Part shown: positions 36,795 through 48,232 of the stretch, in pieces
Position numbering within the stretch: position 1 is the stretch's first letter
Layout of the letters: every line of letters begins with the position of its first letter
Assembly (NCBI GenBank): GCA_015956445.1
Contig: WIUZ02000008.1
Location: 1,364,001 to 1,428,000 of the forward strand
DNA from: Thelephora terrestris
Lineage: Eukaryota; Basidiomycota; Agaricomycetes; Thelephorales; Thelephoraceae
DNA length: 64,000 nucleotides
Direction: 5' to 3'
Notes under the pieces: model-generated
What the model was told of the DNA's origin: nothing
The model's database searches: none
The model's input: only the letters and a program-made list of their open reading frames with translations
Position numbers and translations under genes: made by a program

Positions 36795-38628
36795 CTACTG
36801 GTCAAGGTCGATCTGGAAGCTTGTGACCTTGCGGCATCATGCGAGTAAGCGTGGATCGACGTTTGGAAACACCGAAGCTACGTACCTGCGCAAGGTAACC
36901 AGAACCAGCCAAATCCAAGATGTGTACGTCCTCATATACGTCCTGACCGTTGAACCCTCCAAAAACAAAGATACGGCTGTCAGCAAGAAGAGACACATGA
37001 TATCCTCTTGCCGACAGTGGCTGACCGGCCACGGGCTTGTTCTCAAACGCCAACGAGACTGGCACGACGAAACTTTAGAGATTTGAATGAGAACGGTGCG
37101 AGTCTGGCTCACCGAGGTTAAAGAACAGGATCTCAGAACTGTAGGAGTTGCCATCGTGACCACCGATAATGAATAGGTACGACCCCACTTGTGTGACGCT
37201 GTGGGAAAGCCTTCTGTGCGCCGTCTCTAGCCGCACCTGATCCCAACGCAATGTATCTAGGGCGACCGTTCGTCAGTTTCCGCACCACAGCCATACAGGC
37301 CACATCTCACCCAAATCCAGGCACCATATATCAGAGAAACACTCTCGCCCATCGCTTCCACCGACGACGATCATGATGTTCCTGACCAGGTTCGCCGTAT
37401 GATAACCTCGCGCGCTTGGTTGTTTGCTACCTCGTATTTCCACCTTGCTCCATCTCATCTTCTCAACCGGACAATTCACCGTCAACGTCCACACATCGTT
37501 CAGCGCTTGTGACCCATTCCCTCCCCCGAACACCCAAATCTTCCCTTCGTAGTAAACGGCGGTGTGAGCACGTCTCGTGGTAGGGCGTGGTGTATCTTCC
37601 GGGAATTCGACTTTCTGCCACCGACGATAAACGGTGTCCAGAACATAGACAGTGTCGTAGTAGACCGGCCCTTCCCCGCCACCGAAAATGACGATCTTTC
37701 GGTCCACGAGTATCGCAGTGTGAGCGCGACATGGAGGGGGAATGTCGCCTTGCACTTCCGGATGAGACCACTGCATCGTTTCTGGAACAGTCGGTCAGGA
37801 AAGATGCACATAAAGGATTCGTGATGCAAACAGACCCGTATTGAAGAGCCAGAGGTCCTTCCAACATCCCCTCTCGTCGCATCCCCCAAATATCCACGCC
37901 ACAGAGTCAACGAGGGTGACACTATGCGCTCTCATCCCGTGGTTCGGCATCGTACCCCACACCGGGGCCTTACTCCAGTACATCTGCACCGTAGGCGCAA
38001 TCTCGGTATCCGTGGAGTGAGGCAGGTACGGTAACAACCTAACACGCGCGGTAGTTGACGGTAGTTGCGGGGGCGCTCCGTTGGTGTGGGTCAAACTGTG
38101 TCCAGACGTATGCGGGGTAGCACGACCGCTACGGGAAGCTCTGGTAGATAATCCGGTTCGACTCGTCCTGTGCGATAACGCGCTGCTCCCCTTCCCCTCC
38201 CTCACCTGTTCTTTCTCCGGTTCCCCGGTTCCATTCCCACTGCTCCCTTCTCCACGCGCAGGGGTGCTATCGCTTGCAGAACGTGTCGACTTCTCCGGCC
38301 GAAGTGTAGCGGATGCGATATGTCTCGGTCCAGACGGTCTCGTCGAAGATTGGCCGGTCGTGCTCCCGCTCACGTTCCCAGTGCTCGGCGTCGACAGTGT
38401 CTGCCCTTGACGACCTTGATCAGCTCGATCCCCGTGGCTCATGCTGAGAGACCCCAGGCTGTTATTGCTCCCACTGGCAACCCGTAGATTGTGGTGCTGT
38501 GGTCTAGGACTGAACTGCGGGGAAGACATGCCAGAAGCGTTGCTGATTTGCGGTGTGAGCGGCCCTGCCTCGGTTCGTGAGTATTCGCCGAGTGTATCAG
38601 TTGGCGAGCTACTACGGCCGGGAGACAT
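36795..38628 (-). CDS. kelch-repeat protein
   Basis: Five exons on the minus strand: 37836-38628, 37311-37781, 37113-37256, 36886-37058 and 36795-36827; about 537 residues from the ATG at 38628. About 190 disordered residues, rich in Ser, Thr and Gly, are followed by six kelch blades with the usual GG doublets (AWIFGGCDERG, IVIFGGGEGPVYYD, IWVFGGGNGSQ, IVVGGSDGRE, FIIGGHDGNSY, IFVFGGFNGQDVYE). It ends HILDLAGSGYLAQVTSFQID. Kelch propellers mediate protein binding; fungal relatives include Tea1/Ral2-like polarity factors, but a specific role cannot be assigned. The frame stays open for about 35 codons upstream of 38628 to a possible acceptor, so an extra 5' exon is possible. The first intron uses an uncommon GTCTGT donor. 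Confidence 0.85.
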
Positions 38629-39022
38629 TCGAGACGGAGAGGCGCGTAGAACGGATGCTTTTACCAGTGGGTTCGGCGACGAAGGTCGAGTAAGTGGAGT
38701 GCAACCACATCCGATCTGATTCCAGAAACCCAGTATCGATCACTTGGTGTTCATTGGCATCCACAGCGTTTCTTTGAATCTCTCTCTCCGTTATATTTGG
38801 CAAGTACAAGTAGATACACCGTGCTACGTATGCTGCGCTCTGGAGAGGCTCACATCTGGAAGTCGAGGGGATAGACTACATACAACGCATCAAGCGAATG
38901 GAAGTCAAAAAGAAAGTTGTGAAAATTACACAAGTCAAGTCGGGAAGATCCAATCCAATAAGAGGGGTGGGTACAATGATGCGCACTGAGGAGTATCGCT
39001 AAAAACAATGCAATATCACATC
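38629..39022. other. region between the kelch gene and the secreted protein
   Basis: 394 bp. The kelch frame stays open for about 35 codons above 38628 to a possible CAG acceptor near 38720, so part of this may be coding. Confidence 0.4.
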
Positions 39023-40886
39023 TTAGGCAAAGGGCGAACGCCTGTGCATACGCTTGTAGTTTGGTCCATTGTTACCATTATCTCCCGAGGTAGGGGTAGG
39101 AGTTCCAGGGAGGGAGGTAGAGGTTGGGTCACCATTGCTGTTTCCACCCGCACTAGAAGGGACTAGAGATTCGGAGGGCAACGCATCGTTCTGCCCACCG
39201 TTTCCGGTAGGAGACGGCTGAGAGGCTGTAGAGGACACATCTAATGAGCCGCTGCTGGTGGAGACCGGAAGGGAATCAGTCGGGGGAGAATTCGAGTCCA
39301 ATCCACCACCGCCGTTCGAGGGAGAACCGGTGGGAGAAGTAGAAGACACGTCGGGTAAGCCGCTGCTAGTAGAGACCGGAAGGGAGTCGCTCGTGGGAGT
39401 CTTCGAGTCCAAACCACCACCACCATTTGAGGGTGAAACGGTCGGAGAAGTGGAGGAAACAGTTGGTGACGAGATGGAGGAACTGAGACCGTCGGAAGGA
39501 ACGCTAGTTGGGAGAACCGTGGAAGACGTGGGACCACCAGAGGCGATAGAGGAAGATGGGACGGCGTTGGCGTTGGGATTCTGTCCGTTGTCAGTAACGG
39601 TAACCTGAAGGGTCAAAATGTCAGCATCATCTTGGCCGTCGTATAACAAATGGTTTCTCACGTAGATCGCATCGTTGAAACTACCGTGCTGAGCGATGGG
39701 ACCAGTGACCTCTTGATGGTTAGCGGCAGCGTTGATGGAGGAAATGCGGTAGACACCGGGTGGAAGACCGTTGGTAACGGTGACAGTCAAAACGCCGTTG
39801 CTGTCCGCGACGGTATTGACACCCTTGAAGAAGGCGAAGACCTTAGGATCCAAGGGCTGAGTCGAGTCGAGAGACTGCATCTGCTGTACGGAAATATGAC
39901 TGTGTCCCTTAATGACACCATTGACCAACTGTTGCGGGGCAGCGAAGTAAGCGCTTGCTGCGTTAACGAACGTTCCGGTGTTCAAGTTGTTGACTTTGAG
40001 AGCGATGTCGAACTGGGTGTTGGCAGGAATGGTGCCAAAGTTCGTGGGGGACTGGAACTTGGATGTTGGCTACAAACGGCGCCTTAGACCGAATTCCTGA
40101 GGGGAAAGGTGGGAGCTTACCATGTTATCAACGGAAGGTAAGTCACCCATGGGGGTGGGGTTGCAAGAACCCGTCTTGACCTGCAGACCGTTGGTGATGG
40201 TCTTTCCGGCACAGAAGTTGATAAAGTTGTTCCTAGGCGATTGTAAACCGCGAGGTCTTATCCCAAGATGGCAGCGAAACTTACGTGCTAACAAGCGAGT
40301 CGCTCTGACCAGCCCCTTGTCCCGTACCGTTGACATTCTGGATAACGGAAGGGTCCAATGCTGAGGATTTTCATTAGCTCGGAATCCTTGATGATTCGCA
40401 AAATTCGCTTACTAAGGCTTGTGTCTGGGCTTCCGTTGCCTGAGTTGACGACGTTAGACTTGCCGGGGGGCGTAGCAGTGGGAGGGGCCACTGAAGTTGA
40501 GCTCGACTTGGTGTTTCCGTTCTTCGTATTTCCGTTTTTGTTGTTTACGCTGCTCTGGTTAGTGTTCCCGTTCTTGTTGTTGCCATTGCCATTGCCCAAG
40601 TTGACGTTATTGGGTGGTTGGGTTACGCTGGAGGGAGGAGGGATGACGTTGTTGGGTGGCGAGGAACTGGGAGATGGCTGATTGGGAGTGACGGTATGTA
40701 CAACGGTAACGGTCCGGACGCTCTATAGCCGATCAAAACCGGTTGAGCGGATGCGATCACGAAGAGGAGCAGTGTACGCGGACACACCTCGCAGACTTGA
40801 CCTCCGCCACGAGGGACTGCAGCGACGAAACCAGATCCGTAGACAAGATACAAGAAACTGATAACCACAAATTTAGAAGAGAGCAT
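39023..40886 (-). CDS. secreted repeat protein ('ribosomal protein s17-like' fungal family)
   Basis: Six exons on the minus strand: 40788-40886, 40413-40722, 40285-40360, 40121-40232, 39662-40069 and 39023-39604; about 528 residues. A signal peptide (MLSSKFVVISFLYLVYG, cleavage near AAVPRG) leads. Then a low-complexity Asn/Gly/Lys region (NKNGNTKNGNTK). The conserved core follows: SLTLDPSVIQ, NNFINFCAGKTITNG, KTGSCNPTPMGDLPS, PTSKFQSPTNFGTIPANTQFD and GHSHISVQQM. A Ser/Thr/Pro-rich tail has two copies of a 37-residue unit. The core belongs to a basidiomycete extracellular family often labelled 'ribosomal protein s17' in databases; this name is misleading, and the role is unknown. There is no clear GPI signal; the tail ends with basic residues (YKRMHRRSPFA). 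Confidence 0.85.
39249..39470 (-). repeat. 111-bp coding tandem repeat, about two copies
   Basis: Two neighbouring 111-bp units encode 37-residue repeats with the pattern SLPVSTSSG, DVSSTSP, then a PSNGGGGLDS block. They differ at scattered positions. They lie in the Ser/Thr-rich tail of the secreted protein and keep its frame. Confidence 0.8.
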
Positions 40887-41478
40887 CTTGGCGTTCTCGA
40901 GGGGATTGATCCGGGATTTTAGAAGAAGAAAAAGAAGGTGTGGAGTAGAATGAATGCAGATGCGAGCTTCGCAAGCTTAAATGTTGAGTGAATGACACCA
41001 GTGCCAGATGTTCGCAAGCAGAACTCTTCCTGGAGTGAGCGAAGAAACGGAACGAAAGCACGGCAAGGGCAACAGCCTCCTTTGCCAAGATAGTGGGGGA
41101 ACGGAAAAGAGAGAGACAAGAAAAAGATATGTATTCGGATGCCTCTACGCCTGGTTTTATGGGCCAAGACCTCCATCATTGTCGGCCCAAGATCGTCCAT
41201 AAGGTTGTGCGTATCGATGGGGCCAGGTAGACATGGTTACCACCCTGCTCGTGCCTTTCGGCTTACTTACTCGTCTCCATCATTCATGGAGTTGTCTAGG
41301 TTCCCCTTGCTACCGATTAACCCAGCGGTGACATTTCCATATCCCCCAAATCGATGTGCGTTGTCAGGAAACACTGTGTCATTGCCGCAGGCGATTCAGC
41401 TCGGGTGGTTTCTACAACGTTGAATGTGATCCTGGCCGACATGATGCTGTGAATTACGGTTTGCAACCTACGGATAGT
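40887..41478. other. promoter of the secreted protein and 3' flank of the DUF6533 gene
   Basis: 592 bp; no gene recognised on either strand. Confidence 0.4.
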
Positions 41479-43037
41479 TTAAGTCTCGTGATGGAATTGA
41501 AAGAGGCGAGAAACCCACTGTGATCCCCCTTGTCGGAGCTCAGGCGACTGACAAGCGGGAGGGCCATGAGTGTGATGGCGTTACTGATGCCAAGGCGGTA
41601 CTTACCGAGGCTTGAACGACCAGCGCGATGTTCAGCGCGCCAAGGACTGATGTAACCGAGTTAGCGCGCGCTCGAGCGGTGGAGATCGATCTCACGCACC
41701 CAACGTTGACAAAAAGTATAGAATCCCTAATATCTGTAGTTAGTCTCGAACCGAGGAGCAGGGAAAAGAAAGGGAGACGATACCATCAATCTGGAGTATA
41801 GACAAGAGCGGCTCGGACCGGCCGTTGGGTGGGATAGAATTATGTAGTCGGGATAACTTAATGAGCGTGAACGTTAGAGTCACTGTTCGTGTCCGTAGTG
41901 AGTGCCCGGGATTGCGCAAAGAGGCACGTGGAGCTCACAAAGCTGATAAGATATTATAAGGAGGTAAGGTAAGACCCAGAGCTTGCCGACAGACGATACG
42001 ATGGGGGCGCAATTGGCGTATTCGAGAGGAATGCATGGATCAGCTGGTATCGCCATTAAGAACTTGTCGATGGTGGACGTAAAATTGGGCGTAACGAACC
42101 CATACTAGTGGAGATGTCCAATACGGTAATTACGACCGAAGGAATAAAGACCGCCTGTGCACAAAGGGTGAAAAGAATGGAAGGCGAGTCACGTGGTTTG
42201 CTTACCATCGTGGCCAGGGTAAACACCACGAGAATTGATTTGTTCTTACCCCAGATAGCCCACGTCCTCAAGGCGAATATGACTGGAATAAACTACGTCA
42301 ACGTCGGTCGTCCGGGGAGAAATGATGCGTACTTACGCTCAGACGAGAGGATGGCAAGAACACGAAGACCTAGCCCTTCTGTGGTCAATTGATGCGACTT
42401 TCGAGCTTTCTTTGAACTCACCGCTCTCCACGTTGTTCATCACTACTGGGTGCTTGAGCTTTCAAGAGCGATGAGACTTGCGAACAGAGTTGAAAGATTT
42501 CGAGGGAAGCGTACTGGTAGTAGGGCGATTATCGCGGTCAGGAAAGCAGGATATCGGGAGCAAATGAATAGCGTGCTGGCTAGGTTGAACCCCGACTCCC
42601 GTACATATCTTATCTGGAAACAGGGTAAGAATGAGGACCCATCGTCGAGGTGGTGGTGATAAGTACCTCTTGACGGATCGTCAAGCAATAATCATAGAAC
42701 TGGTTGATGTCAGGCATCTGAAAAGCGCCCAGAAAATTTAACTCACAAACAATGCTATGCTAGATACTGTGGGTGATTTTGAACGTCCAACATCAGTCCC
42801 AAGATTGCAGGGAAGCCTTGGGCTTGACCGTCACACTCACTGATGATTGTCTGCATTTGGATCGGTCATCATGCATTCTGACTCAGCCGGGAGGAAAAAA
42901 CATACGTCGGAGATCCTCTCGTCAACAAGGCACCTCTCCAGGATCATGGCCAGCTGCTCAGGCGGGGGCAATGGTCCGGGTGGGGGCGGCGGCGGCGGCG
43001 GCGGTGGTGGTGGTGGTGCACGCATAACTCCTGCCAT
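41479..43037 (-). CDS. DUF6533-type multi-helix membrane protein
   Basis: Twelve short exons on the minus strand fit in phase: 42906-43037, 42668-42718, 42515-42613, 42422-42458, 42337-42378, 42206-42282, 42106-42154, 41939-42043, 41784-41882, 41700-41726, 41606-41646 and 41479-41547; about 275 residues. Family-like landmarks: YDYCLTIRQE, the STLFICSRYPAFLTAIIALL helix, LIFALRTWAIWGKNKSILVV (the WxLWGRxK block), VGKLWVLPYLLIISYQL, and DGILYFLSTLG. DUF6533 proteins are common in mushrooms and of unknown function. The start is the weakest part. Exon 1 carries a 13-proline run, the first intron would be 187 nt, and the usual first membrane helix before YDYCLT is not visible. The last exon is also uncertain. 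Confidence 0.62.
42975..43018 (+). repeat. GGC/GGT trinucleotide run
   Basis: An uninterrupted run of GGC then GGT triplets. On the minus strand it encodes the proline run near the N-terminus of the DUF6533-type protein. Such runs are length-unstable. Confidence 0.85.
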
Positions 43038-44960
43038 CGTTCCACAAGATTTGTACAAGTCCTGCTCCCTACGGCACGGAATCGTGTACCTGACAGACCG
43101 CAGGGGCCGTGAAGAAGTTACTGAAAGGAGCGAGATGAGAACAGGGGGGAAGGACAGTGAAAAAAGGTCACCATCTCCGGTGCGAGAAGAAATAGGGGCA
43201 CGGATGTAGAAACGCTGCGTCTGAATGGAGTCCGACAAGCGCCTGGGTGATCGCTTTCCCAAGGGCCATGAGTTGTATGCTGCGCGGGATCAAACTGGGA
43301 TCAGCTGGGGAGTCCGGGACAACCTAAGGGTGTTGAATGGGGTTGCGTCCGCGTTCGCATCAGCGCCACGGCTCGGGGTGGGCGCCTCGGCACATCGTGC
43401 ATCATGCCTTCAAGCTTCAGGGTTTGACGGTTACGTCCAGCTCCCGGTTACTTGAGCACATGCCGAATAGGAGCAGACCGGACAATGTTTCATCTACCAC
43501 CTGCTCGTCCAATCCGGAGGTCTCTGGAAAGAGTTCCATCTGTGGTCACCAGAAAGTCCCGACTCTCCAACGCCCAAATGATTCAGCGCGAAACTCAATA
43601 GCGATGTCGCCCACGGGCTCTATACTTCACCAACTCTTCAAAGCCCCATCTGCCCAGCGCTTCGTGGATGAGGCTATACCATTCTGTGGCCGGAGGAAGA
43701 TCGTCCATCCATCGGAGCATTCCTCGGACGGAAGCCATCGCGGTCAGCGTTCGCGCGTCGCCCTCTGGTTCCGTTCGGGAATCTAAGCGAATGACGTCCT
43801 CGAGGGAATTGTTAACGAAGTTAGGAGTCCCAGTTAAGCACAGAACATCGGTCGGTGGGATGTAAGGTCAGCGTTGGGAACACCAAAGTATTTGCAAATT
43901 GCGAAGTTTGGACGAGGCGGTGGACTGAATGTAGAACGTGGAGCCCATCCGTAAGCTAGACAACGAAACGAGTTGCTGAGTAAGGTTTGTCACCCAAAGT
44001 TCATTGAAAGAAACTGGCCCGAACCTCACTACGAACTCACCGATATTTGGGCGGAAAATAGATCACCTGTATTTCAGCACAGTATAGATTGAATTAACGC
44101 TTGCGCCTACCGAATCTTATTCAGCCGTTTGGCCAACGTTATCTTAGGTGTCAGCGTCATCCAAGGCTTCCTACATCAACGTATGTAGGTCTGCCGGGCG
44201 ACACGTTCGGAGGGGGATTTTTGAGAGTCCGTGTGTTGCCTCTAGCCGAACGCTGGGATTTCCCGCGGACGTCGCGGGCTATGGAAACCTCGACTCGGAG
44301 TTGCGTAAAACCCTACCTCGTTTTTGTATGTTTCAATTTCCGGACGGAGGTTCGCACTTAGATTTTATGGGCCACATCCGGCAGACTGTGGGAACACAAC
44401 CACCAGCATCCCCACCCAAGACTGAATTGATCGGACGATTTAGTGGCCGGAGTGGTCGCTTCACTCCACCCACATCTCGGTAAGTTCTTATCCCATGCAC
44501 AATGAACTCGGTGACTTGAATTTTGAATGCTGAGTGTGCTGAGGTGGTCATCACACTTTTAGGCAAAACGCCCTCCACTAGAAACGTTTCGTAGGCTCGA
44601 ATTGAGAGCGGAGTCTGTTGGAGGCATATTGAACTAACTATCCACTGAATTGTGGCGCGGAAGGTGTGTCAGTACCCGAGGCGGGTCGATCCGAGTTACC
44701 CTGGTTGTCTGTTTCAGGTTCAATCTTTGGCGGCCGGGGCAAGTCGCGGACTTTTCACTGGGCTCGGTGAATGTTCGGACGGAGACATGTGGATTCAAGG
44801 AGCGTAGGTCTGAATCTAGGTCTCGCCGGTAGCCTCTCCACATCGTACATAGCGTTCCCTCGACGTTATTACGACGTCAGGGAAGAAGTCTGGCTAGTGA
44901 GAAAAAATCAGCCAATAGCTGTTCGATCATATGCCACGGATACTCACTCAACAGTGACAT
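43038..44960. other. 1.9-kb region without a recognised gene
   Basis: Lies between the start of the DUF6533 gene and the stop of permease A. A 91-codon stop-free stretch on the minus strand (43595-43867, with MLRWMDDLPPATEWYSL) has protein-like composition but no family I can name. The rest looks non-coding or decayed. Confidence 0.4.
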
Positions 44961-47401
44961 CTAGGCCTTTCTTGTCTGACTGGCCTTCCGTGTGTTCCTG
45001 GGTTGGTTTTCCTTGTTCCCAGTGTACGAAACAGGGCCTTTGTAATGTAACCTTGCTCTGTAGATGTCGTTAGCTGACAGATTCCATTCGTTGGAAAGAG
45101 AGCGGGATACCCAGAGAAATACCAGACCCTATTTTCAACGTGGAACAGTAGTGAGTGCACGGAAGAAATGGAGGACAGAAGTATCGATACGCACAAGGAT
45201 GATGAGATAACCGCGATTGTAATGACAGATGCGTAGTTCATGTTGTCCTTGGTAACGGGGAAGTAGGTGGGTAATGAGAACAAGACGGAAACGAAGAGCG
45301 TCCAGCAGATGCACATCGCGTTGCAGGTAAATCCGAGCCATCCATCACCCATGTAAAACGGGCCGGGAACAAATTTAACGTCCGGATGGTTTCCATAGAC
45401 TCGTCGCCTGTTTTGAAAGAAGTGAGCCCTGTCCGGCAAGAGAGTCATGACAGGGAAACTTACAAGAAGATGGGGATGATATAAGACAGATCGAGGGCTA
45501 TAGCGGTCAAAGAAAAAATCGCATTTGCCGAAACGGGGCTGGCAAAGTCCAAAAGACCGGGAAGGATTCCAACAATGGTGGTGGCCCAGACTGCACGGAT
45601 GGGGGTTCCGGTATAATCGTTCATCACTGAGAAGTAGCCGCCATCCGGGAGACCCTTGTCGCGGCTGAAAGCGTACACCGTTCGGGAACAAGCCTGGAGG
45701 GCGGTCTGGACAACGAAGAAAGCTGTCAGGCAGACGAAGGCCCAAAGGAAGAGTGCTCCTGGTTTTCCGATCCTCGTCGTCATGATCTGATTTCTGTGGG
45801 TGAGTGTGCAGTCGGGGAATTTATTGAGATAAACAAGAATACCTGAAGGACAGCATTACCAGATTGACCCGGTAGATTCTCGCTGAAAGGGATGTGAGTC
45901 GAGCACTTGAGATGCTAGGCGACGATGTCCCTTACAAAGGGCCGGAACACAGGATGAGAACGATATTGAAAAGCCATCCAAGAATACCAGTGCCAACCAC
46001 TGCAATGAAAATAGCGGCTGGGGCTAAACCGAGAATTATGAGCACAAACTACCGCAGCACTTTAGGAATCCCCCCACCTGCATATGCAGCCCGCTTGACC
46101 TCTTCACTGCAGAATATTTAGCGGGAGAGGGGTGAGATTATTTAGCATATACGCTACGCACGAGATGTCTTGAACAAATCGGTTAGAGATCCTGCGGCAG
46201 ATGCAATCCGACACTTACGAGCACTAGCGTCATAATCGGTCATGGTCCATTGGACTGAGAGCAAACCAAGCAAGAAGGCTATTCCAGAGGGCCATCCACC
46301 AGTGCTGTTGATAACACCTTCGCTCCCAAACACATAGCTTGCGGAATGCATTTCACTACGAGGAGTGGTCGCCAGGAGGACAATGATGATAACTATCTCA
46401 TGCTGTCAGGTGTAGTAATGTTCATAATCGCGGATCACATACTGCATGTTGCCCCCAAGTTGACAAACACAAAGCCACTTGTCAATTTGGCCAAGTATTT
46501 GGTAGACAGGCAGTTCTGAAGAGAGGGTCAGCTTCGAGAGTGGAGGGACTCAAGTTCCACTAACGAGGAGACCATGGAGGACCATAAGGCCAGAAAATAG
46601 GCCGACCGTTTTTCCAGTGCTAATGTTAAAGTTGCCGTCCTATGGAAAGAGCAGTAATCTGAGATTGGATTTTGATCGGACGAACGCCAGACGTCACCTT
46701 TGCGATCGAGACCGCTGCCCAGATCATGTTCGCTAACCCAAATTCGGTGGAGGATACGCCTGCGACTTGGCCAAGAATGTTCAGCCATCCTACTACCCAG
46801 CCAACTATCGGGCGTCGATTCCGAGGGCAAAGTTGGGCAGATGCGGTGTAAAGGCCGCCACAGGTTGGAAAAGCGCTGACGATCTCGGCTATGCTTGAGC
46901 CTGTGAAGGATGTTGGTGTCAATCACTTGTGAAGCATGTGTATGGTTGGAGCAAGAATAAGTGTATGCACCGAGAGTGAAGCACATTGTCGCGCCGAGTA
47001 TCCAACACCATGTGACCTGTTCAATGGGTGCGAAATTGAATAGATGACGTGTGCATGAGCATGGGCCGTGATCACTGCGTCTCTGGACAGACCGAAGATG
47101 GACCTCCAAGTAATAGAGGTGTGTTGAACGTGGTGGCTACACTGGAACAGAGACCCTGAAACGTGTCCTTGTCAGCGTCGGGATTTTGGCCTACAGGATG
47201 AAGGAAATACCATAATGCTGAACGCAAAGCTAATCTGTATGTATTTTTTAGATTTCACACGAGGGGTTTCCAGCGAAAACGAGGACGCACGGTGGCCAGG
47301 TTGGAAAATTCCCTCTTGAAGGAGGGTATGTAGCCTAGCTCCTCCAACTTCCTATCGTCATCGATTCCAGCTGCAATTGTCGGGTCTGGCGCGTCAGGCA
47401 T
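44961..47401 (-). CDS. amino-acid/GABA permease (APC superfamily, Uga4-like), copy A
   Basis: A many-exon gene on the minus strand, starting MPDAPDPTIAAGIDDDRKLE and ending KASQTRKA. The family order is complete: LEELGYIPSFKREFSN, ISFAFSIM, GGPSSVTWCWILGATMCF, SSIAEIVSAFPTCGGLYTA, RPIVGWVVGWLNILGQVAG, EEVKRAAYAGGG, the IAVVGTGILGWLFNIVLI helix, QACSRTVYAFSRDKGLPDGG, GTPIRAVWATTIVGILPGLL and VWYFSANDIYRARLHYKGPV. Twelve membrane helices are expected. Relatives import GABA or other amino acids and choline at the plasma membrane or vacuole; the substrate here is not determinable. One intron in the N-terminal third appears to use a GTCTGT donor. A paralogue lies at 57307. I did not fix every exon edge. 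Confidence 0.82.
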
Positions 47402-48232
47402 GACTTGAGAGAGATAACAGGCCACTGGTGGTGGTGGTACACCAGGGAGGGGCGCTCAAGCCAGCATCGGTTAAGTGGGGAGCACACACACCCTGGGAAA
47501 GATAATCAGCCGAACCTTGATGTGTGTTATCTATGAATCACGAGGTAGGTGCCCTACGGGTGGGTTCAATGCGACTCGGGTATGCATCCCACCCTCCCGG
47601 AGATTCAGCGAAGATGGGCCCATAGAGTTTCTGGCGATAGCCGCGGACCTACGAGGAAACTGGCGCCGGAACACCATCCGCTTCGTCGGGTAGGGCAAAG
47701 CCTGGTAAAGCTCGCCTACTGGTGTATGTATCAACCTCCAAGACCGGAGGAATTGAGACCTTGCAGATGGCCACCCAGCTTATCCCGGGATGTACCGGCA
47801 GGCCGCAGGCAAAACGCAAGTCAACATTCCAGGCGAACCTCGACGGAAGATGCAGGAAGGATTCGGAATGCCAAAGACCGGAGTCAATAGTCGTGGAAGA
47901 GATTAGCATGACTCCGGCCTTTTTGCGACAGACACGATTGATCTCGATTTCTCATCTCGCAAAACTCCATTTACACGAACGTGAGGTAGCAGAGAATGGA
48001 CAATGCGAGTCACTTCTGGGAAACCCGAGGTTTACGGTTCGGACGTGTCGTAGCTTTTTGTTCCTTTTGCACCCAGCGGGGGGGAGAGAACTTATCTCAA
48101 TGATCCGACGGTGTTCCCGGTCCGTCGATGAACATGGGCGGTTCCGAGGCGGTTCCATCCTTTGCGAATATTATATAAGGCACACTTCGGTCTTCCTCAA
48201 TTTTCACCACTCCTCATCCTCTTACTACCAGT
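47402..48232. other. divergent promoter region of permease A and MDH
   Basis: 831 bp between two divergent starts; contains the MDH TATA box. No gene recognised. Confidence 0.45.
48172..48178 (+). promoter_or_regulatory. TATA box of malate dehydrogenase
   Basis: TATATAA located 55 bp upstream of the MDH ATG, followed by a pyrimidine-rich leader. Inferred from position and sequence. Confidence 0.55.

Noticed and set aside
42837-43262. Proline-rich 141-codon minus-strand frame as a separate gene
   Set aside because: Its proline run is the first exon of the DUF6533-type gene; the rest is upstream flank.
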